From NCBI GenBank assembly GCA_002509745.1, contig DAWK01000118.1, forward strand, positions 4,414-16,261: a DNA stretch of 11,848 nucleotides. Direction: 5' to 3'. The stretch's first letter is position 1; each line of letters opens with the position of its first letter. Both the position numbers and the translations under genes were made by a program. Source of the DNA: Methanobacteriaceae archaeon UBA349. Lineage in GTDB: Archaea; Methanobacteriota; Methanobacteria; Methanobacteriales; Methanobacteriaceae. Below the pieces are notes generated by a model that saw nothing but the letters and a program-made list of their open reading frames with translations, did not search any database and was not told where the DNA came from. This document shows, in pieces, positions 7,489 to 11,848 of the stretch.

Positions 7489-8355
7489 ATGAATTCAACT
7501 AACACAGAACCCTATAATCCTGTGCAGATGTCTGAAAAACGGAATTTGTATTTATTTTTTATAATCACCTTTATTTTTTCCTGGTTTTTCTGGATACCCC
7601 CTATTTTAATTGGTCAGGGCATACCATTTCCCTCCATTTTAGCTGACTTTTTCTTGGGCCCATTTAATTTAGGTGCCTGGGGTCCATTTGTAGCAGCATT
7701 TTTACTAACCTACCGCAATAATGGTAAAGATGGCGTTTTTAAATTATTAAAAAGAGGAGTAGACTACAAATTTCATAAAATATGGTTTTTACCTATTTTA
7801 TTACTGATGCCCTTTATTACAGGGGTTTCACTACTCATAGCCTCATTTCTGGGAGATCCCCTGCCGGGATTGAGTATTTTTTATGAACCATGGCTTATCG
7901 TCTTCTGGTTCTTTTACCTGTTACTTTTAGGAGGTCCCCTTCAGGAAGAATTTGGATGGAGGGGGTATGCTCTGGACCGGCTCCAATCAACCCGCAGCGC
8001 ACTAACTTCTAGTATCATCCTGGGAGTGATATGGGCGGTTTGGCACTTTCCCCTAAATTTTGGTGCTGGTGCTGCCGGACCACAATACGGCGTGGCCCTA
8101 TCCTTATTTATAGGAGCTCTCATTACCATGAGTTTGATGTCCATCTTATTTACCTGGATATACAATAATACCGGAAGGAGTATCTTGGCTGTTTTAATTT
8201 TCCATACCTCTTTGAATTTATCTACCTTTATCTTGTTCCCAGTTTTTGAAGTTCAAAGCGCCCTGCTCTTTTACATGATATTGATTTTGGCCACAGTGGT
8301 GGTGGTTCTTATTATTTGGGGTAGGAAAACTTTGATGAAGAATAAAAAATTATAA
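7489..8355 (+). CDS. CPBP (CAAX/Abi) family intramembrane metalloprotease
   Basis: This 288-residue protein has about eight membrane segments and the three CPBP motifs. These are EExxxR as EEFGWRG (Glu153, Glu154, Arg158), a second motif with His186 in AVWHFP, and a third with His239 and Asn243 in FHTSLN. The glutamates and histidines form the presumed metal-binding intramembrane active site, so the protein is predicted to be catalytically competent. Archaeal members are related to CAAX prenyl endopeptidases and bacteriocin-immunity proteins; the substrate cannot be inferred. It is monocistronic, with its own TATA box upstream and a strong terminator downstream, and shows no functional link to the PII operon beyond proximity. 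Confidence 0.87.
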   Translation: MNSTNTEPYNPVQMSEKRNLYLFFIITFIFSWFFWIPPILIGQGIPFPSILADFFLGPFNLGAWGPFVAAFLLTYRNNGKDGVFKLLKRGVDYKFHKIWFLPILLLMPFITGVSLLIASFLGDPLPGLSIFYEPWLIVFWFFYLLLLGGPLQEEFGWRGYALDRLQSTRSALTSSIILGVIWAVWHFPLNFGAGAAGPQYGVALSLFIGALITMSLMSILFTWIYNNTGRSILAVLIFHTSLNLSTFILFPVFEVQSALLFYMILILATVVVVLIIWGRKTLMKNKKL

Positions 8356-8393
8356 GTTATTAATCCCCTTAGATATTGAAACTATAAAACCCG

Positions 8394-8440
8394 AAAAAAA
8401 TGAGGGCTAATTTGAGCCCTTATTTTTCTATAACTTTTTT
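8394..8440 (+). terminator. Hairpin and T-tract terminator after the CPBP gene
   Basis: AGGGCT (8403-8408) pairs with AGCCCT (8415-8420) across a six-base loop. Flanking A and T runs extend the stem to about 13 bp with one G-U pair. T-rich sequence follows (8423-8427 and 8435-8440). This is the clearest terminator in the window. Confidence 0.75.
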
Positions 8441-8442
8441 AG

Positions 8443-8610
8443 GTTAGAGTGTCAATAAACAGGATAAATTTCCTTTTAATTTACGTGGTTGAAAAGCAGT
8501 ACGAGGTGATGACCATGATCATTGTGGTTTACATGTTCAGTATCATCCTGATGATGCTCATCTCCAGAATACTAAGAAAAGAAGTGAATATCGTAAAATC
8601 CCAACCATAA
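8443..8610 (+). pseudogene. Displaced copy of the 3' end of the symporter gene (gene fragment)
   Basis: Bases 8497-8580 match 2215-2298, the last coding bases of the BASS-family gene, at 81 of 84 positions (differences at 8512, 8556 and 8569). The copied stretch stays in the same reading frame (QYEVMTMIIVVYMF...) and continues past the symporter end as KEVNIVKSQP to a TAA at 8608-8610. Upstream the frame is open back to 8443, but nothing there resembles the transporter. It lies between the CPBP terminator and the TRAM promoter. It is too short to be a transporter and is best read as a remnant of a duplicate BASS gene or a recombination scar. A tiny one-helix membrane peptide from GTG 8449 or ATG 8509 cannot be excluded. 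Confidence 0.85.
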
Positions 8611-8695
8611 ATATAATAATTGATACCGTGGAAATAAGCAAAATTTTAGAAAATAAATAAAAAATGGCCAAAAAATTAAAATCTACATGCATTAC

Positions 8696-8703
8696 TTTAT
8701 ATG
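8696..8703 (+). promoter_or_regulatory. TATA box of the TRAM gene
   Basis: TTTATATG predicts a transcription start near 8725-8728. That gives a leader of about 30 nt carrying the Shine-Dalgarno GGAAGTGAT (8744-8752) before the TTG at 8757. Its position argues against translation starting at the upstream ATG 8664. Confidence 0.5.
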
Positions 8704-8756
8704 CTTTGAAAATCAATAGAATATTGCCTTATGGCAAAAAATTGGAAGTGATACAT

Positions 8757-8978
8757 TTGTTTGGAGATAATTACAACAACGATAGAGATAATTCTGCCCC
8801 TATTAAAGAAGGCGGAGAATATGATGTTAAGATTGAAGATACCGGCAGAGACGGAGACGGAATTGCACGTATCGAAGGTTTTGTGGTCTTTGTTTCAGGC
8901 GCCAAAGTAGGCGATGAAGTTAAAATTAGAGTTAACTCTACCCGAAGAAATTTTGCATTTGCTGAAATAATTGAATAA
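8757..8978 (+). CDS. TRAM-domain RNA-binding protein
   Basis: A single TRAM domain (about residues 14-72), a small beta-barrel that binds RNA, in the form common as a stand-alone protein in methanogens and haloarchaea. Diagnostic stretches are [20 protein letters not shown] and the run [17 protein letters not shown], ending [11 protein letters not shown]. Known single-TRAM archaeal proteins act as RNA chaperones, cold-shock-like; the same role is likely here. I start it at TTG 8757 (73 residues): a Shine-Dalgarno-like GGAAGTGAT ends 4 nt before it, a TATA box lies 57 nt upstream, and the result matches the usual length with a short N/D-rich tail ([14 protein letters not shown]). The longer frame from ATG 8664 adds 31 lysine-rich residues with no family counterpart and would overlap the TATA box. 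Some proteins of this type form part of larger methylthiotransferases; nothing suggests that here. Confidence 0.87.
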   Translation: MFGDNYNNDRDNSAPIKEGGEYDVKIEDTGRDGDGIARIEGFVVFVSGAKVGDEVKIRVNSTRRNFAFAEIIE

Positions 8979-9313
8979 TCTTTATTTTCTAAAAGTGAAA
9001 GGAATATGCTGATTTAGGTTTATCTTTTCATATTTTTATTAAATTCAAGTTAATTCTTATAATTTCACTTTACAGGGAATAATATTCCCTAAAATCTTTT
9101 TTTATTAATAAAAGTACATTTATGCAAACTTAAGGGCATAATATTCATATTCTATATTATATTGTAAATCATTGAGTATTACAATTGAATCCAGCATTAA
9201 ATAGGGTTCATATCATAGATATTCTGAAAACAAAACACAGATTAAGTTTAGATTATTTATTATAAAGTTATAACTATGTCCTTATCTGTTAATTCATTGG
9301 TTTAAATTATACA
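8979..9313. other. Intergenic region with a terminator and promoter candidates
   Basis: No gene is visible. It contains the terminator described at 9074-9103. It also has A/T-rich stretches around 9253-9275 and 9301-9311 that could serve as TATA boxes for the DUF2283-like gene. The remainder shows nothing recognisable. Confidence 0.4.
9074..9103 (+). terminator. Hairpin and T-run terminator downstream of the TRAM gene
   Basis: AGGGAAT (9074-9080) and ATTCCCT (9084-9090) form a 7-bp stem with a three-base loop, followed by a seven-T run at 9097-9103. It is the only good terminator between the TRAM gene and the next gene, about 95 bases after the TRAM stop. Confidence 0.6.
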
Positions 9314-9748
9314 ATGAAAAGATATAATAGTTACAAAAAGATACTGTATATGGGGATTACAAACTTGAAAAGTATTTATTATTTCGTAAAATTTGATTAT
9401 AAAGCTAGATTAGATTCTATATATGTGAATATTCTTGGAAGTCAAGAAGATCAAGAATCTTTTCAAGTTTCAGAGAACGTAATTATTGATATTGACTCAG
9501 AGAAAATTCCGTTACAATTTAAAATTGTGGATGCTTCTGTGCTTTTCCAGGAAAAGAAAAGTCTTTTGAAGAATCTTTCTAATGTAAAAATTGATTTAAA
9601 AGTTGATTCAAAATCAGTCAATTTTAAGGGCCAGATTGATTTTGCCATAGACAATGACATACTACGGAAAGAAATAGATGTCACAGCACCCAATGATATA
9701 AAAATGCCTGAAATGGAAGGCACTTATGCTGCAGGAAGATCCTTTTGA
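9314..9748 (+). CDS. DUF2283-like protein of unknown function
   Basis: A soluble 144-residue protein. Residues about 26-75 follow the DUF2283 pattern: VKFDYKARLDSIYVNI at the position of the family's YD-x-EAD-x-LYI-x-L start, then VIIDIDSEKIPLQFKIVDAS at the position of the family's IVDYD...GIEILDAS. Function is unknown for the family; some members sit beside toxin-antitoxin-like genes, but no such partner is evident here. The C-terminal half (about 76-144) is beta-rich and charged, with no family I recognise, and makes the protein longer than typical DUF2283 proteins. The start is uncertain: ATG 9314 has no Shine-Dalgarno, and ATG 9350 (residue 13) is an alternative that keeps the whole domain. 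Confidence 0.6.
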   Translation: MKRYNSYKKILYMGITNLKSIYYFVKFDYKARLDSIYVNILGSQEDQESFQVSENVIIDIDSEKIPLQFKIVDASVLFQEKKSLLKNLSNVKIDLKVDSKSVNFKGQIDFAIDNDILRKEIDVTAPNDIKMPEMEGTYAAGRSF

Positions 9749-10050
9749 TGTTAGAATCTGAAAGTTAACTATTTACTTTTTTAAAATTTTTTATTTCTGT
9801 CTTTTTGAATTTTAGATTTAGTGTTTTTTTATATTTTTTTCTATAGAAATAATATTCCATATTTTTAATAGATAGGATAATTTTAGACAGATAATAATTG
9901 TGAAGTTATTGAGTGTTGATTTTTTTCCTGTGTGTATAAAATGGATCTGGTAATTAAAATAATTTTTTCTTAAATTTTTATTTTTTAAGTAATAAAAACA
10001 AATATTTTTTAAATTCATCTAATAAAAAAAGAATATTATTAAAGATTTTT
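9749..10050. other. Convergent intergenic region with T/A tracts
   Basis: These 302 very A/T-rich bases separate two converging genes. T runs on the plus strand (about 9778-9792 and 9823-9840) could end the DUF2283-like gene. A runs (10023-10030 on the plus strand, T runs on the minus strand) could end the minus-strand gene. A 66-codon minus-strand frame at 9818-10018 is Asn/Lys/Ile-rich and not convincing. Confidence 0.4.
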
Positions 10051-10398
10051 TTATTTTTTTATTTGATCTATATTATCAATTAATTGTATGTGATTTATTT
10101 TTTCGATTAGTAGTTTAGGAAATGTTTTTTGTAAAAATTTCTTGAATTCTAAGTCATTAGTTATTTCCGCGTCATCATAGAATTTTAATTTGTTTTCAGC
10201 ACTTGAATAATGTCCTTCTATTGCCATATCCTTTTTTTCTACAACAAACCCAATTGAGTCCCCCGTTTTAACTTCGTTAGCATTTAGAACTAGCATAATG
10301 TCATTAGTTAATTTATATTCCTTCAGGGCATCTGCATCATCAAGTTCAACTAATTCAGTGTCGTCTAAAATGTCTGGCCATTCAAAACTTTTTTTCAT
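10051..10398 (-). CDS. Hypothetical acidic protein
   Basis: A 115-residue soluble protein with no signal peptide, membrane helix or recognised motif. The N-terminus is strongly acidic (WPDILDDTELVELDDADALK, about 7-26). The middle (33-70) alternates in a beta-strand pattern (IMLVLNANEV, SIGFVVEKK), and the C-terminal part (80-115) is predicted helical (LEFKKFLQKTFPKLL). ATG 10398 follows an A/T tract (10422-10430) centred about 28 nt upstream and a closer AGTATAAA (10414-10420); no Shine-Dalgarno is present. It faces away from the next gene, sharing a 323-base divergent spacer. A real gene is supported by balanced codon use and start position, but I can give no function. Confidence 0.6.
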   Translation of the reverse strand: MKKSFEWPDILDDTELVELDDADALKEYKLTNDIMLVLNANEVKTGDSIGFVVEKKDMAIEGHYSSAENKLKFYDDAEITNDLEFKKFLQKTFPKLLIEKINHIQLIDNIDQIKK

Positions 10399-10721
10399 AG
10401 TATCAGTTTCCCTTTTATACTAATATTTTTGTAAACTTATAGTTAATAACATTTTTTGATAAACATTCTTTTTTAGGATATTATTCGAGAACTGATATTC
10501 AAAATAAAACTTATATTTTTTCCTTAAAAAGAGTAAGGAGTATTATAAAAAGTTTTATCTTTAATTTTAAATCAAAAATTATATATTGAAATTATTATCA
10601 TAAATTATTATTAGTGTTTAAATAAAGACATTTGAAAAAAAACATGGTATTAACTAGAATTTAATAAATTGAATCCTATTACCATTCATTAAGAAACAAA
10701 ATTCTATTGAGGTGGTTGCTC
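10399..10721. other. Divergent promoter region
   Basis: This region separates the acidic orphan (minus) and the 61-residue orphan (plus). A plus-strand TATA-like TTTAATAAA lies at 10660-10668, giving an expected leader of about 30 nt with the GAGGTGG Shine-Dalgarno. Minus-strand candidates are 10414-10430. Nothing else is recognisable. Confidence 0.4.
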
Positions 10722-10907
10722 ATGAAGAAAATGATTGATGAAAATAAATTGGATTTATCTAGAAAGGAATTCCAGCCGTGGAATGATGCTCTAGAAACTG
10801 TTAATAAATGTATAAACCAGGAAAATAATGAAGAATGTCTTTTAGCCGGACTTCAGAATTTATTAGATGAAACTAAGGCTGTAAAGAAAATTATTTCAAA
10901 TAAATAA
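10722..10907 (+). CDS. Small helical hypothetical protein
   Basis: This 61-residue charged, probably all-helical protein reads MKKMIDENKLDLSRKEFQPW at the start and has two cysteines in the middle (KCINQENNEECLLAG). No family is recognised. The start is ATG 10722, because GAGGTGG at 10709-10715 ends six bases before it; the in-frame TTG 10707 overlaps the Shine-Dalgarno itself and is not credible. It is followed almost at once by the convergent four-cysteine gene (stop codons four bases apart). Confidence 0.6.
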   Translation: MKKMIDENKLDLSRKEFQPWNDALETVNKCINQENNEECLLAGLQNLLDETKAVKKIISNK

Positions 10908-10911
10908 ATAT

Positions 10912-11103
10912 TTAATGAATCAAATCACAAATATGGAGTTCATCCACGTCTATATTAAAAAAATAGCATTTAGATGTTACAACTGCATTATTTGTAACGT
11001 CTATATTGTTATCAGATTGATTGCATTGTATACAATTGGGTTCTCCTTCATTTACTTTCCTAAAATTAACTTCTTCTAACTTAGGCTTATTGCTTGAGAA
11101 CAT
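10912..11103 (-). CDS. Four-cysteine small protein, probably metal-binding
   Basis: A 63-residue protein with cysteines in the pattern CxxC (CIQC), then C after 18 residues (SKCYFF), then C after 12 (HICDLI). The spacing, and the ending in an I/V-C-D stretch, recall short zinc-binding proteins in archaea and phages, but no named family is certain. The start is ATG 11103; an upstream in-frame TTG at 11145 would add 14 residues but overlaps the A/T promoter tract (11127-11140), which is about 30 nt before the ATG. GGTG lies five bases before the ATG. The acidic patch EEVNFRKVNEGEPN precedes the first cysteine pair. It could be a small regulator or redox protein; no function is assigned. Confidence 0.6.
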   Translation of the reverse strand: MFSSNKPKLEEVNFRKVNEGEPNCIQCNQSDNNIDVTNNAVVTSKCYFFNIDVDELHICDLIH

Positions 11104-11370
11104 ATTAACACCAGTTATATAATATGATTTTATTTTAATAAACAATTTTTGATGTTAAATTGATTGGCCTATTAATACAAATATTAATTGTAAAAACAGA
11201 AATAATATTATTTTAAGTTTTTCCATCATCACTTTTTATCCAGGACTCATCAGTTCCTACTAGTTTCCATCAGCAGCTGTAAAGCAATTCTTACAAGAGC
11301 ATATTATGATTCAAATAAAAACAGCCAAATCAATATTTAATTCAATAGAAAGTCATGGAAGATCAAAATA

Positions 11371-11379
11371 TTTTATAAT
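11371..11379 (+). promoter_or_regulatory. TATA box of the last gene
   Basis: TTTTATAAT is centred 39 nt before ATG 11414. Transcription would start near 11400, giving a very short leader that just includes the AGGAG Shine-Dalgarno (11400-11404). Confidence 0.45.
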
Positions 11380-11413
11380 TAAAACTACAAATCAATATTA
11401 GGAGATTAAAAAA

Positions 11414-11632
11414 ATGTTTATAAATCATGTTAAAATATTTTATACACAAGAAGACATTGAAGAATACCATACCACCAGTCCAGAGATTGCTAGAATTCAG
11501 TTTGATGAACATGGAAATGTTACCATAGATTATAAACAATTAGACGAACAAGGGCAAGAATACAGTAAATTCATCCCGGCCACCAGCTATAGGAATTTAA
11601 AATATACTAAAGAAGTCTTAGTTCCTAAATAA
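11414..11632 (+). CDS. Hypothetical small protein
   Basis: A 72-residue soluble protein starting MFINHVKIFYTQEDIEEYH, with a beta-pattern centre (IARIQFDEHGNVTIDYKQL) and a basic C-terminus (YRNLKYTKEVLVPK). I recognise no family; the pattern suggests a small alpha/beta protein. The start has good support: AGGAG (11400-11404), nine bases of spacer and a TATA box at the right distance. No signal peptide or membrane segment. Genes near it share only small size and A/T richness. Confidence 0.65.
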   Translation: MFINHVKIFYTQEDIEEYHTTSPEIARIQFDEHGNVTIDYKQLDEQGQEYSKFIPATSYRNLKYTKEVLVPK

Positions 11633-11848
11633 TTATTTATCATACTTTTCTTTTAATTTTTCTTTTGAATTTATGAACTAATGCTAAGTGTATTTAATTT
11701 TCAGACCATATACCATAAAATATTTTAATTTTAATTTTCCAATCTGTAATAACAAAATAATAGAAACACTACTTATTAATCGAAAAAACTCATAAAATAT
11801 ATCAAAATTAGCCATTATTCATTTTATATATCATTTAAAAAAAAAAAA

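Noticed and set aside
7941..8165. Minus-strand frame inside the CPBP gene
   Set aside because: It is antisense to the EExxxR and His motifs, with no independent support.
9818..10018. 66-codon minus-strand frame between converging genes
   Set aside because: It is made of Asn, Lys, Ile and Phe from A/T-rich sequence, lies in the terminator region of both neighbours, and has no Shine-Dalgarno or promoter I can identify.
11837..11848. Terminal run of A
   Set aside because: It lies at the window edge and may be a sequence or assembly end; no feature can be built on it.

Overview
The window looks like a piece of an archaeal methanogen chromosome, most probably from Methanobacteriales (Methanobacterium-like). 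The signs are low G+C with very A/T-rich spacers, archaeal TATA boxes at a fixed distance from start codons, a small stand-alone TRAM protein, and a secreted adhesin-like protein with right-handed beta-helix repeats, a hallmark of that order. The assignment is by recognition; no search was run. I saw no rRNA, tRNA, CRISPR array or transposase. The window ends in a run of A, with nothing recognisable in its last 216 bases.

Layout. Bases 1-1000 (minus strand) hold the N-terminal 333 codons of a secreted adhesin-like repeat protein that runs off the left edge. After a 467-base spacer come a bile-acid:sodium-symporter-family transporter (1468-2301) and a class II cation P-type ATPase (2422-5124) with its own promoter. 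Next is a tight three-gene operon (5519-7265): two paralogous DUF1538 membrane proteins and a PII-like regulator, with stop/start overlaps. A CPBP-family intramembrane protease (7489-8355) follows and ends at a strong hairpin/T-tract terminator. Bases 8497-8580 are a displaced near-copy of the 3' end of the symporter gene. A TRAM-domain RNA-binding protein (8757-8978) follows.

From about 9.3 kb to the end the window changes character. It carries short genes of little or no recognisable family in very A/T-rich DNA: a DUF2283-like protein, an acidic orphan, a 61-residue helical orphan, a four-cysteine mini-protein and a 72-residue orphan.

Working together. The left and middle parts are mostly membrane ion and solute physiology: a Na+-coupled-type transporter, a cation pump and a probable PII-regulated ion transporter. 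The most system-like unit is DUF1538-DUF1538-PII, which resembles amtB-glnK in layout but has a different membrane partner. The most unusual structural signal is the recombination record at the 3' end of the symporter gene: a 46-bp tandem duplication across its stop codon plus the 84-bp copy 6.3 kb away. Starts fall into two classes. Three genes have a TATA box centred about 28 nt before the ATG and no Shine-Dalgarno, suggesting leaderless transcripts; others have clear Shine-Dalgarno sequences.
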